From: Dyella_B humi
GTDB taxonomy: Bacteria; Pseudomonadota; Gammaproteobacteria; Xanthomonadales; Rhodanobacteraceae
DNA: 64,000 nt
Assembly: GCF_044904605.1 (NCBI RefSeq)
Contig: NZ_JADIKI010000022.1
Span: 1-64,000 of the forward strand
Reading direction: 5' to 3'
Part shown: positions 53,227 to 61,750 of the stretch, piece after piece
Layout of the letters: each line of letters starts with the position of its first letter
Numbering within the stretch: the stretch's first letter is position 1
Notes under the pieces: model-generated
The model's input: the letters and a program-made list of their open reading frames with translations, nothing else
Database searches by the model: none
What the model was told of the DNA's origin: nothing
Program-made: the position numbers and the translations under genes

Positions 53227-56085
53227 ATGTTGTCTGGCGCGAAAGGATCAACCACCGGCCAGTCCGCGCCATTGCGGCGTGCACTGCTGCCTACGCTGCT
53301 CCTGAGTGCGCTGGCGAACTCGGCCTATGCTGCCGATCCCGCGGCTGCCGCCGCAGATCCTGCTGGCCCGGCTGACCCGGCATCGAATAGCGTCGACTTC
53401 GATCCAAACTTCTTCCCCGCCGGCACCGCGCCCAAGGTCGATCTGTCGCGTTTCGAGAAAGGTAACGTGGTGTTGCCCGGCACCTATCGCGGTGACGTCT
53501 ACCTCAACAAGGTGTGGAAGGCACGTAACGACCTGGTGTTCGCTGCCGTACCCGGCAAGGACAACGCACAACCCTGTTTCGACCCGGCCACGCTGATCAG
53601 CCTTGGCGTGGACCTGAAAAAAGTCCTTACGCAGAAGGAAAATCCGTCGCTCAAGAAAATGCCCGAGGGCCAGTTCTGCGGGCCTATCGGCGACTACATC
53701 CCGGGGGCTGAGGCCGACTTCGACATCGGCACGCAGGAATTGTCACTGTCCGTGCCTCAGATCTACACCAACCAGGCGGCGCGCGGCTATGTCGATCCCT
53801 CGCAATGGGATGCGGGCATCAACGCAGCGGTGCTCGGCTATAACACCAATCTGTATCGCTCCGATTATGGCGCTCAAAACCAGACCAGCGGTTACGTTGG
53901 TCTCAATGCTTCACTAAAGCTCGGTTCCTGGCACGCGTACAGCCTGGGCTCCTTGACCTGGTCCAGTCGCAACGGCAAGCGCTACCAGAACACTGCCACG
54001 TATGTGCAGCATGACATTCCCTCGCTACAAGCCCAGGTCGTAGCGGGCGACACCTTCACACCGGGCGATATGTTTGACAGTGTGCGTTTGCGCGGTATGC
54101 GCCTGTACACCGATGACCGTATGCTGCCCCAGTCCATTCGCGGCTATGCGCCCATCGTGCGCGGCATCGCCGAAACCAATGCACACGTCGTCATCCGCCA
54201 GCACGGCTACATCATTTACGACGCCAACGTGGCACCCGGTCCGTTCGCCATCGACGATCTGTATCCCACCGGTTACGGCGGCGATCTGGATGTAGAAGTC
54301 ACCGAAGCCGATGGTCGCGTCCAGCGCTTTACGGTGCCTTTCTCCGCCGTGGCGCAATTGCTTCGTCCTGGGCAAAGCCGCTTCAGCATCGCTGCCGGCA
54401 AAGTCGAGCAGCTGAACCTGCTGAATACGCCCATGCTGGTGCAGGGTACCTATCAGCGCGGCATCACCAACAGTGTCACCGCGTATGGTGGTGCTACCTT
54501 CACCAACAGCTACGGCGCCTTCCTCGCTGGTGCGGCACTCAACACCCAGTTCGGCGCTTTTTCCGCCGACATCACTCACGCTACCAACCAGGCGCCGGGC
54601 CAAAGCAGAACCCAAGGCCAGAGCGTGCGCCTGGGCTACAACAAGAACTTCGTCGACACCGGCACCAATTTCGCCGTGGCGGCATATCGCTATTCGACCA
54701 GCGGCTATGTGGGCCTCAATGACGCCGTCGCCATGCGCGATGCGGCCGCTCGCGGCTTGGGCGACAACTACATCCCGCGTCAGCGCAGCCGGATAGACGT
54801 CAATATCAATCAGGCGCTCGGCAGCCGTTTTGGTCAGGTGTTCCTGCAGGGCTCGGTGATCGATTACTGGAACGGTAGTGGCCGTCAAACCAATTTCTCG
54901 GCCGGCTACAGCAACCACTGGAAATCGCTCAACTACAGTTTCACCGCTCAGCGGCAGCTGGTCAGCGCCAGCCAGGTCGGTGTGCCAGGTAGTGCACCGA
55001 TCGACCAGATTCCCGGTGCGCCCAGTGCGTTCAATCTGCAGACGAACCCCGGGCGTCGCGACACCCTTTTGCTCTTCACGGTCAACGTGCCGTTGGGACG
55101 CAGTGCGCAAGCCCCTCAGCTGACAGCCATGCTCAATCGCTCCAAGGACGGCGGCAGCAGCAGCCAGGCCACGGTAAGCGGTTCCGCCGGTGCCGACAAT
55201 CGCTTCAATTACGGCGCCACCGTCGGCAAGACCGACGGCAGCGGCACCACTGGCGGCGTGAACGCGCAATACAGTAGTCCGCTCGCGCAGCTCGCCGCCG
55301 GTTACAGCCAAGGCAGCGGCTATCAACAGATCAATGCCGGTGCGTCAGGCAGCGTGGTGGTGCACAGCGGCGGTGTCACATTCGCGCCGCCCACCGGCGA
55401 AACCATTGGCTTGGTGCACGCCCCTAACGCCACAGGCGCAACGGTTTCCAACGGGCAAGGTGCGGCGGTGGATTCACGCGGCTACGCCGTGGTGCCGAAC
55501 CTGATGCCCTATCAGCTCAACACCGTCACGCTCGACCCCAAGGGCACCGATGCCAGCGTGGAGCTGAAAACCACCACGGCCAATGTCGCGCCGCGCGCAG
55601 GGTCGGTGGTGCGATTGAATTACGAAACCACCAGCGGCCGCGCGCTGATGATCGAAACCACGCTGCCAGATGGACGTCCGGTACCGTTCGGTGCCGACGT
55701 GCTCGACGCGCAAGGCAACAATGTGGGCGTCGCCGGCCAGGGCAGCCGATTGTTTATTCGTGACATGCAGTCGTCCGGCACCTTGACAGTGAAATGGGGT
55801 GAAGGCGCGACAGATTCCTGTCGCATCAACGTACAGTTGCCACCGGCCACCAAGGGGCGTCAGGTCGATCTGCAAACCATCCACGCCGGTTGTCAGAACG
55901 AAGGCGCAGCGAGTGTGCCCAAAGCCATAACGCCCGAGACACCCGAGCTTAAGCCCGTCGCGCTCCATACTCAGCTACCACACGCAGCTAACAACGACGC
56001 TTTATCTTCTTGGCATCCGGGACGCTTCCCAGTGCAGCTCGCCACCCATCAACGTTCCGCTTTATCCGTGAGCGCCGCAGGATGA
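53227..56085 (+). CDS. Outer-membrane fimbrial usher
   Basis: A 952-residue usher. A signal peptide ending near AYA is followed by the N-terminal chaperone-binding domain (NSVDFDPNFFPAGTAPKVDLSRFEKG split here, LPGTYRGDVYLNKVW), the 24-strand barrel with an internal plug (PGPFAIDDLYPTGYGGDLDV) and two C-terminal domains (TTANVAPRAGSVVRLNYET, GRPVPFGADVLDAQGNNVG). The usher exports and assembles the pilus. AGGAG lies 9 bases before ATG 53227, favoured over TTG 53218. The C-terminal ~70 residues after the last conserved Cys are an unusual Ala/Pro/His-rich extension. The stop overlaps an ATG for the adhesin frame. Confidence 0.94.
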   Translation: MLSGAKGSTTGQSAPLRRALLPTLLLSALANSAYAADPAAAAADPAGPADPASNSVDFDPNFFPAGTAPKVDLSRFEKGNVVLPGTYRGDVYLNKVWKARNDLVFAAVPGKDNAQPCFDPATLISLGVDLKKVLTQKENPSLKKMPEGQFCGPIGDYIPGAEADFDIGTQELSLSVPQIYTNQAARGYVDPSQWDAGINAAVLGYNTNLYRSDYGAQNQTSGYVGLNASLKLGSWHAYSLGSLTWSSRNGKRYQNTATYVQHDIPSLQAQVVAGDTFTPGDMFDSVRLRGMRLYTDDRMLPQSIRGYAPIVRGIAETNAHVVIRQHGYIIYDANVAPGPFAIDDLYPTGYGGDLDVEVTEADGRVQRFTVPFSAVAQLLRPGQSRFSIAAGKVEQLNLLNTPMLVQGTYQRGITNSVTAYGGATFTNSYGAFLAGAALNTQFGAFSADITHATNQAPGQSRTQGQSVRLGYNKNFVDTGTNFAVAAYRYSTSGYVGLNDAVAMRDAAARGLGDNYIPRQRSRIDVNINQALGSRFGQVFLQGSVIDYWNGSGRQTNFSAGYSNHWKSLNYSFTAQRQLVSASQVGVPGSAPIDQIPGAPSAFNLQTNPGRRDTLLLFTVNVPLGRSAQAPQLTAMLNRSKDGGSSSQATVSGSAGADNRFNYGATVGKTDGSGTTGGVNAQYSSPLAQLAAGYSQGSGYQQINAGASGSVVVHSGGVTFAPPTGETIGLVHAPNATGATVSNGQGAAVDSRGYAVVPNLMPYQLNTVTLDPKGTDASVELKTTTANVAPRAGSVVRLNYETTSGRALMIETTLPDGRPVPFGADVLDAQGNNVGVAGQGSRLFIRDMQSSGTLTVKWGEGATDSCRINVQLPPATKGRQVDLQTIHAGCQNEGAASVPKAITPETPELKPVALHTQLPHAANNDALSSWHPGRFPVQLATHQRSALSVSAAG

Positions 56086-56213
56086 ACATGCCCCTACGCC
56101 CCTTCGCCATCACCACGCTGGATTCCGAGACAAGTCACGGCCAGCGTGGTGTGTGCTCGATCCGAAGCCATGTCTCGGCAATCGCCCGTACCATCTCTAC
56201 ATCAGGCCTCAGC

Positions 56214-57314
56214 ATGGTGACGAAATTCAACCTCACAGCCTTATTGGCATGCTGCCTTGTTGGTGCGCTGCTTATCCCAAAAACAGCGTGGGCGCAGCAA
56301 GCAGCGCCAGGGACATGCCTTTATGTACCGGGAAATAAGACTGTCACAGTACCAACCGTGACATTCCCGGCAGATGCCTCTATAGGAACAACCGTAACAA
56401 TCAATGGCGCTGGCGCTGGTGTTGTTGGAAACCTTGGTGCGTACTGTAATGATATCGGTGCAGAGGTCACATACCATTTAGGTTATTACGGGCTTGCGCA
56501 ATTAACGCTAGTGCCAGGCTACACTGATGTATGGGCGACTAACTATCCGGGCCTTGGGGTTCGCATTCCCTTATGGGATGCTGGCAGTAGCAGCTGGATT
56601 TACTTGAGCGCGGCCCGCATCGATGCACCATTCGCCGAATTTGTAGCCTCTGGCGGGGGGGGGCTTCAGTTTCTGACAACTAACCCCGGTTGGCATTACA
56701 ATTTTACCTCTCTGCCTTTTCAGTTTGTTAAAACGAGCAATCAGCTGGTGACGGGAAATGTCCCCGCTACAACGCTGATGGCCACTTATTACACAGGATA
56801 CATTTGGAAGGAGGAGAGGCCCACGCTAGGCCCAGAGCACACCGTCATTCCAGCAGGTTCCAACGCGTTTTTTGGATACTACCTACTGAATGGTTTTCAG
56901 GTCATTGAACCCACCCCGACCTGTACCCTCGCGACCTCCAGCGCCACCTTCAATATGGGTACTGTCGCAGTGTCGGCCTTTACCGGTGTCGGCACGGTGC
57001 AGCCATGGGTTGCCGACCAGTCCCTGGTTTCCGGTGGCTGCAATGCCAGCACGGTAACCATGACGTTCGCGGGGACCGCCGCGCCAGCACCCTACAACAG
57101 CGCGTTTGCCAACAGCGGCACGGCGCAAGGCATCGGTTTGCAGCTATGGCAGGCCAGCGGTGCGCAAGCCATTCCCAATGGCGGCCCGATCACCTTCGCG
57201 GCGCAGGGAGCGGGTGGAGTTTATACATTTGCAGCCCGCTATATCCAAACGGCGCCCACCGTCGTCGGTGGCTCGGTCAGCGCAACCGTCACGGTCACGC
57301 TCAATTATCAGTAA
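56214..57314 (+). CDS. Two-domain fimbrial tip adhesin
   Basis: A 366-residue protein when started at ATG 56214, which gives a standard signal peptide (MVTKFNLTALLACCLVGALL, cleaved near AWA). The N-terminal ~215 residues form a Tyr/Trp/Gly-rich domain without similarity I can name, in the place of the lectin domain of FimH-type adhesins. From about residue 230 (PTCTLATSSATFNMG) a pilin domain follows, ending VTVTLNYQ and closely related to the next three pilins. The frame also starts at ATG 56082, overlapping the usher stop (ATGA), so coupling or a longer leader is possible. The N-terminal domain is AT-richer than all flanking genes. Confidence 0.8.
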   Translation: MVTKFNLTALLACCLVGALLIPKTAWAQQAAPGTCLYVPGNKTVTVPTVTFPADASIGTTVTINGAGAGVVGNLGAYCNDIGAEVTYHLGYYGLAQLTLVPGYTDVWATNYPGLGVRIPLWDAGSSSWIYLSAARIDAPFAEFVASGGGGLQFLTTNPGWHYNFTSLPFQFVKTSNQLVTGNVPATTLMATYYTGYIWKEERPTLGPEHTVIPAGSNAFFGYYLLNGFQVIEPTPTCTLATSSATFNMGTVAVSAFTGVGTVQPWVADQSLVSGGCNASTVTMTFAGTAAPAPYNSAFANSGTAQGIGLQLWQASGAQAIPNGGPITFAAQGAGGVYTFAARYIQTAPTVVGGSVSATVTVTLNYQ

Positions 57315-57325
57315 GGGACAAACCC

Positions 57326-57835
57326 ATGAAACGCCTTTTCTCTTGCACCCTGCTGGCCGGCTTGATGATGACGGGTTCGGCCTTGGCCCAGGACACCGGT
57401 ACTGCCACCATTCGTTTCGTCGGCACCATTGGCGCGATCACCTGCTCACTGCAAACCGCCAATCTCACGATCCCTCTCGGAGCCGTGAGTAAAACAACCT
57501 TTGGGGGTATCGGCAGCGCGTCGCCCTGGGTAGGAGGCAATCTGGTGTCCAGTGGCTGCAACGCCAATCTCGTATCGATGACCTTCTCGGGCACCGCCGA
57601 TCCCAACAACCTAAATATGTTTGCTGTCACCGGCGGTGCGACGGGTGTCGCTGTGCAGTTGGATCAAGCCGGCGGCACGCAACAGGCCGTACCCAATAGC
57701 AGCACCCCGATGACGTTCGCACCCGCCGCCGCAGGCGGCCTCTACCCCTTCGCGGCTCGCTACGTTCAGACCGCTACCACCGTGACCACGGGTACGGCGA
57801 ACGCGACGATAACCGTGTTGATCACGTATACATGA
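57326..57835 (+). CDS. Minor fimbrial subunit 1
   Basis: A 169-residue pilin with signal peptide (ends ALA at about residue 21), donor strand GTATIRFVGTIGAITCSL, the second Cys in SSGCNANLVSM and a C-terminal strand NATITVLITYT. It is similar to the adhesin's pilin domain (the block YPFAARYVQTATTV against YTFAARYIQTAPTV), so the genes arose by tandem duplication. ATG 57326 follows AAGGGACA. It probably sits in the tip fibre as an adaptor. Confidence 0.88.
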   Translation: MKRLFSCTLLAGLMMTGSALAQDTGTATIRFVGTIGAITCSLQTANLTIPLGAVSKTTFGGIGSASPWVGGNLVSSGCNANLVSMTFSGTADPNNLNMFAVTGGATGVAVQLDQAGGTQQAVPNSSTPMTFAPAAAGGLYPFAARYVQTATTVTTGTANATITVLITYT

Positions 57836-57845
57836 GGTGCTCCAC

Positions 57846-58394
57846 ATGAAAAACCTACGCGTATTCTATAAATCATGTTTAGCGCATCGTTGCTTGGCTA
57901 TTGCTTTGTTGATGGCCATCGTGGTCTTGGGATCTAGCTCTGCCTTCGCACAGAACACCGGCAACGCAACGATTGATGTTACCGGCACCATTGTCGGGCC
58001 GACATGCTCGCTCACCACCTCAAACATTACGTTGGCTATCGGCCTCGTGGACGAATCCGTGCTTGCGAATGTTGGCGACACCTCCAACTGGTCGCCGGCC
58101 GAGTCCCTCCTTTGGGGCCCCTGCGATGCTTCGCTGGTCACGTTGACGTTCACCGGCGCCGCGGATGCCAATAATCCCGCGCTGTTTGCCGTCACCGGCG
58201 GAGCCGCTGGCGTGGGCATTCAGTTGCAACACACCTACCTTGAGCAGGCCGTTTACAAGCCTGGCGATGAAGCAAGCGAAACCCCCACGGCGGATTTCCA
58301 CTGGACGTTTCAGGCTCGCTATATGCGGACTTCCGCTCAGCTCACCCCGGGCCCGGGCAACGCGACCATCACCGTCTTGGTGACGTATACCTGA
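57846..58394 (+). CDS. Minor fimbrial subunit 2
   Basis: A 182-residue pilin. The N terminus is longer (signal peptide about 38 residues, ending SSAFA), then GNATIDVTGTIVGPTCSL, second Cys in WGPCDASLV, and the C-terminal strand NATITVLVTYT. It lies 10 bases after subunit 1 and shares ANNPALFAVTGGAAGVGIQL with it (NNLNMFAVTGGATGVAVQL). It carries a small charged insertion (KPGDEASETPTADFHW) before the last strands. ATG 57846 is chosen. Confidence 0.87.
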   Translation: MKNLRVFYKSCLAHRCLAIALLMAIVVLGSSSAFAQNTGNATIDVTGTIVGPTCSLTTSNITLAIGLVDESVLANVGDTSNWSPAESLLWGPCDASLVTLTFTGAADANNPALFAVTGGAAGVGIQLQHTYLEQAVYKPGDEASETPTADFHWTFQARYMRTSAQLTPGPGNATITVLVTYT

Positions 58395-58404
58395 GGCGCT
58401 CAAC

Positions 58405-58959
58405 ATGAAGAACATATCACTACTCAATAGGTCCCATTCCATGGGTCGCCTCCGCCTCGTCGTTTTGTTGACAGGCTTCATGGCTGCAGCATCGGGCTCT
58501 GTAATGGCACAGAACGCTACGATCAACGTCACCGGCACCATTGGTGGCTCATCGTGCGCCATCTCAACCACCCCGGTGGACTTGGGCCAGCACAATGCCA
58601 GCGAATTTACCGGCGTCGGTTCATCGCCATCTTCGGGTTGGGTCAATTTCCCGATCACCTCGCAGGGATGCAGTGCTGATGTTGTGACGCTGCATATGGG
58701 CTTTGACGGTACGGCCGACACCGACAACAACGCCATGTTCGCGGTCACCCCCGGCGGTGCCAGCGGGCTTGGGATCGAGCTGCAGACCCAGGATGGCAGC
58801 GCTACTGCAGTACCCAACAGCACCACCGAATTGATCAACTGAACGCCAGCCGCTGTCGGCAGTACGTACCCCATGCGAGCACGCTATGTGCAAACGCAGG
58901 CCGCCGTCACGCCGGGCGCGGCCAATGGTGTGGTCACCGTCATGCTGTCTTATAACTGA
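58405..58959 (+). pseudogene. Minor fimbrial subunit 3, truncated by an in-frame stop
   Basis: The frame encodes a signal peptide (ends VMA), NATINVTGTIGGSSCAIS, second Cys in SQGCSADVV and NNAMFAVTPGGASGLGIEL, then stops at TGA 58840-58842 after 145 residues. Reading on in the same frame gives TPAAVGSTYPMRARYVQT and finally VVTVMLSYN with a stop at 58959, exactly the pilin C-terminal part. TGA therefore stands where TGG (Trp) or a similar codon is expected. The truncated product lacks the final strands that the chaperone and usher recognise, so it is probably not assembled unless the stop is read through. Confidence 0.82.
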
Positions 58960-58970
58960 TGCGCCAGGCC

Positions 58971-58992
58971 GCTCCTTCCAAACGGAAGGAGC
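58971..58992 (+). terminator. Hairpin after the third minor pilin
   Basis: Perfect 9-base stem GCTCCTTCC/GGAAGGAGC with loop AAAC, 12 bases after the pilin frame's final stop. No T tract; a weak terminator or mRNA-stabilising hairpin before chaperone 2. Confidence 0.5.
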
Positions 58993-59116
58993 ATCGAATA
59001 ATCTCGGTTTTATATCGTCATGAATCCGCTTTGCTGTTGGAAAGCGCCACAGCAGAAAGAAGAAGTGACGAACAAGCGTGGCATTTTTTCGAGGCGGCCT
59101 TATTTTTGGAGTCGAC

Positions 59117-59881
59117 ATGATGAAATTGCCATTTTCAAGCTTTTCCCGCTTATTCGCTGCCACGTGTCTGGCCGCGCTGTTCTCTGTGTCGGCGCAGGCC
59201 GATATCGTTATCAACGCCACACGCGTGATTTATCCCGCGAAAGATCGTGAGATCACGATCCAGCTGACCAATGATGAAAAAACCGAGCCACGGTTGGTGC
59301 GTGCCTGGATCGACGATGGCGATGTCAATAAAACACCCGATCAAATCGATGTGCCATTTACGCTGACACCGCCGATGTTTCGCCTGGATGCGGGCAAGGG
59401 CCAGGCCTTGCGCATCATCTATACAAAAAGCGACTACCAGGGAAAGCCTTTACCCGCGGATAAAGAATCGGTGTTCTGGCTCAACGTGTTGGCAGTGCCA
59501 CCTAAACCGGCCAATAAAGCCAGCGAAAACACCGTGCAATTTGCCTTCCGCACCCGAATCAAATTGTTTTTCCGCCCCGAAGGGTTGGCTGGCCAGCCAG
59601 ACGCTGCGCCCAAACAGTTGACGTGGAAACTCGTTTCAGATGGAGCAACGCAGGCATTGGAGGTTTACAACCCCAGCGCTTATCACATCTCGTTTTCCAA
59701 AATCGCGCTGGTGGTGGACGGCAAGGATTTCAAAAGCGAAGCGCCGCCGATGCTTGCTCCCGGAAGTACGGGGCGCTACGTGCTCAAAGATTTCTCCGGC
59801 AAGACCGATGCGACGGCAGAAGTACATTTTTCCGCCGTCGATGATTATGGCGGTGAGCAGAACTATACGGCCAAGTTGTAA
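59117..59881 (+). CDS. Fimbrial periplasmic chaperone 2 (PapD-like)
   Basis: A 254-residue protein with signal peptide (ends AQA) and PapD signatures: IVINATRVIYPAKDREITIQL split here, TPPMFRLDAGKGQALRIIYT, LPADKESVFWLNVLAVPPKP, FRTRIKLFFRPEG and DGKDFKSEAPPMLAPGST. It has the extended FWLNVLAVPPK edge typical of FGS chaperones that serve short pilins. Start ATG 59117 follows GGAG. It is more similar to chaperone 3 than to chaperone 1, suggesting a recent duplication. The downstream 119 bases are mostly non-coding. Confidence 0.92.
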   Translation: MMKLPFSSFSRLFAATCLAALFSVSAQADIVINATRVIYPAKDREITIQLTNDEKTEPRLVRAWIDDGDVNKTPDQIDVPFTLTPPMFRLDAGKGQALRIIYTKSDYQGKPLPADKESVFWLNVLAVPPKPANKASENTVQFAFRTRIKLFFRPEGLAGQPDAAPKQLTWKLVSDGATQALEVYNPSAYHISFSKIALVVDGKDFKSEAPPMLAPGSTGRYVLKDFSGKTDATAEVHFSAVDDYGGEQNYTAKL

Positions 59882-60003
59882 CCCGACTGGAAGTGGATCA
59901 ACTACGCCCGTTCGCCATTCCTGCTTGCGCCAGGTGACGAGCTAAAACACGGAAACATTCGCCTAAGACACCCACCCCTATTAAGGATTGGGAGAGACTA
60001 TTG

Positions 60004-60771
60004 ATGAAGATGCACTATGTTCGCTCTATGTGTGCGCTGGCAGTCTGCTGTCTGGCAAGCATGCTCACCACCCACGTTCACGCTGGCGTGGTAATCGACA
60101 GCACGCGAGTGATTTATCCAGCGCAGCAGCGCGAGATTACCGTCAAGCTGACCAATCAGGACGAGAAGTCGCCGCTGTTGGTGCAAGCCTGGATCGACGA
60201 CGGCAATGAGAAGAGCACGCCGGACCAGCTCCATGTACCGTTCATCCTGACGCCACCCGTATTCCGCATAGACCCAGGCAAAGGGCAAGCGCTACGGGTG
60301 ACTTACCTCAAGGACAACGACAAGCCGCTACCGACAGATAAAGAGTCGATGTTCTGGCTCAATGTGTTGGAAGTGCCGCCCAAGCCCAAGGCCGTCAATG
60401 GTCAGCAGCCCAACACGCTGCAGCTGGCCTTTCGCACGCGTATCAAGCTGTTCTTCCGGCCTAAAGGCCTGAAAGGCAATCCCACGGATGCGCCGGGCCA
60501 GCTACGCTGGAAACTGGTGGCAGACGGCGCGCAACCGACACTGGTGGCGGAAAACCCCAGTGTCTATTACGTCTCGTTTGAGAGTGTGTCGCTAGTCGTG
60601 GATGGCAAGGATATCAAGAGCGAATCCCCGCAAATGATCGCCCCCGGTGGCACGCAGCGTTACCCGCTCAAGGATTTTCACTCCACTAACGGGGCGAAAT
60701 CGGAAGTGCATTTCAATAGTATCGACGACTATGGCCAATTTGTTTCGCGTACGGCGATGTTGACACCATAG
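60004..60771 (+). CDS. Fimbrial periplasmic chaperone 3 (PapD-like)
   Basis: A 255-residue protein with signal peptide (ends VHA) and the PapD pattern: STRVIYPAQQREITVKLTNQ, TPPVFRIDPGKGQALRVTYL, LPTDKESMFWLNVLEVPPKP, FRTRIKLFFRPKG and DGKDIKSESPQMIAPGGT. ATG 60004 has GGGAGAG upstream. Last gene of the fimbrial locus. Three chaperones in one cluster imply that individual pilins or the adhesin have dedicated chaperones, or that duplicates are drifting. Confidence 0.92.
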   Translation: MKMHYVRSMCALAVCCLASMLTTHVHAGVVIDSTRVIYPAQQREITVKLTNQDEKSPLLVQAWIDDGNEKSTPDQLHVPFILTPPVFRIDPGKGQALRVTYLKDNDKPLPTDKESMFWLNVLEVPPKPKAVNGQQPNTLQLAFRTRIKLFFRPKGLKGNPTDAPGQLRWKLVADGAQPTLVAENPSVYYVSFESVSLVVDGKDIKSESPQMIAPGGTQRYPLKDFHSTNGAKSEVHFNSIDDYGQFVSRTAMLTP

Positions 60772-61118
60772 GGTGCAAAAAGAACTTTGCGTTGACACAT
60801 CCCGGCACCGTATTTGTCGGTCACTGCTTTGACCGAGACTAGCGACGTGCTCGTGGAGGCCTTTGCTTTCAGAAGAACGGCTCGAACAGGGGCATTAGGG
60901 ACGCTGCAACTGAATCTTGTAAGTAGGGCTTGCGACTAGGCCGGATTTGCCTGGCATCATGCTTATCTAGCTCGACAACGGTCACGGCTTGGCGGATATT
61001 GCTAGCCTGACAGCGTACAGTGAGATCGCAGGGGAAAGCTTTTTAGACGTCCGGCGTTCATCCGTGGCCGGACCGGTGTCCGAATCACTGCGGCCACTCT
61101 TTCAGGGAGTAACGCGAT
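60772..61118. other. Non-coding gap of 347 bases
   Basis: It separates the fimbrial locus from the HPt gene. I see no gene, hairpin or repeat that I can support. AGGGAGT before 61119 is the ribosome binding site of the HPt gene. Confidence 0.4.
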
Positions 61119-61472
61119 ATGGCCACTTCTCAGCATCCGCCCTCCGCGCCGGATTCGTCTGCCGCAAACGGCAAGACGACCATGACGATCAGGCTGTCTG
61201 GGAAAGATCGGCGCGTTCTCATCGAATCCGTCAGTCGCGACCTTGAAAGTATCGACGATGCATTGCGCCGGCATGACCAGGCCGGTTTGCTGGAGTGTAT
61301 TCATTCTCTGAAGGGCGCGTTGTTTATCGTCGGCGAACACTCAGCGGCCAACGATTGTGGCATCGCCGAGCAGAGCGTTCAGGCGCTAGGTCTGGACAAA
61401 TGCGGACACGACATCGAATACCTGAAGGCATCGCTGCATCAGCTGCTCGAGCGCTACGCCAAAAACGATTGA
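61119..61472 (+). CDS. Orphan HPt-domain protein
   Basis: A 117-residue cytoplasmic protein. After a ~20-residue Ser/Pro/Ala-rich start comes a helical HPt domain with the phosphorylatable His62 in IHSLKGALFIVGEH, matching the H-x-L-K-G motif (HRIKGAALM in the 48801 kinase). Preceded by AGGGAG at a good distance. Stand-alone HPt proteins pass phosphate between a hybrid kinase receiver and a response regulator. The kinase at 45183 ends without an HPt domain, so this protein is a natural candidate partner, although the genes are 14 kb apart. Confidence 0.82.
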   Translation: MATSQHPPSAPDSSAANGKTTMTIRLSGKDRRVLIESVSRDLESIDDALRRHDQAGLLECIHSLKGALFIVGEHSAANDCGIAEQSVQALGLDKCGHDIEYLKASLHQLLERYAKND

Positions 61473-61504
61473 GCTATTCAATCCACACGACTTCGATGCG
61501 ACGC

Positions 61505-61672
61505 GCTCAGCCTGAAGACGAGTCGCTCTCGTTTTGCCAATACACGATGTGGCGTTCGTCGTGAATTTTATTTAACGGCGTAACTGCCAATGCGTCTTGG
61601 CGCGTAGTGGCTTCGAAACGCGGCGCGTCCTTAGAGACGACACGCATCCAATCCGTGTTCTGCGGCGCCGCT
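61505..61672 (-). pseudogene. C-terminal remnant resembling a GH127 glycoside hydrolase
   Basis: Reading the minus strand from about 61672 gives TDWMRVVSKDAPRFEATTRQ, then DALAVTPLNKIHDERHIVYW and a short polar tail to a TGA. This fits the end of GH127 (beta-L-arabinofuranosidase) proteins, where a T-D-W..F-x-T..V-x-L-x-P-F-x-R-x-H-x-x-R-Y-x-x-Y-W pattern closes the protein. No upstream part of such a gene is present; the permease gene lies there instead. It looks like a decayed tail. Identification is from pattern memory only. Confidence 0.4.
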
Positions 61673-61750
61673 GCCGTTATGTGCGGGCAGGCTGAGCGGG
61701 TGGCTCCGGCACTGGGCCGGTGTCGTAGCCGCCGTACTGCATGGCGTGCG

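Noticed and set aside
59882..60000. Continuation of chaperone 2 past its stop as a 39-codon in-frame stretch
   Set aside because: The chaperone already ends at its normal place and the following residues match nothing I recognise.
44465..61472. Genomic island integrated at tRNA-Asn
   Set aside because: No integrase gene and no second copy of the tRNA 3' end was seen on the right side, so the tRNA is only a neighbour as far as I can tell.
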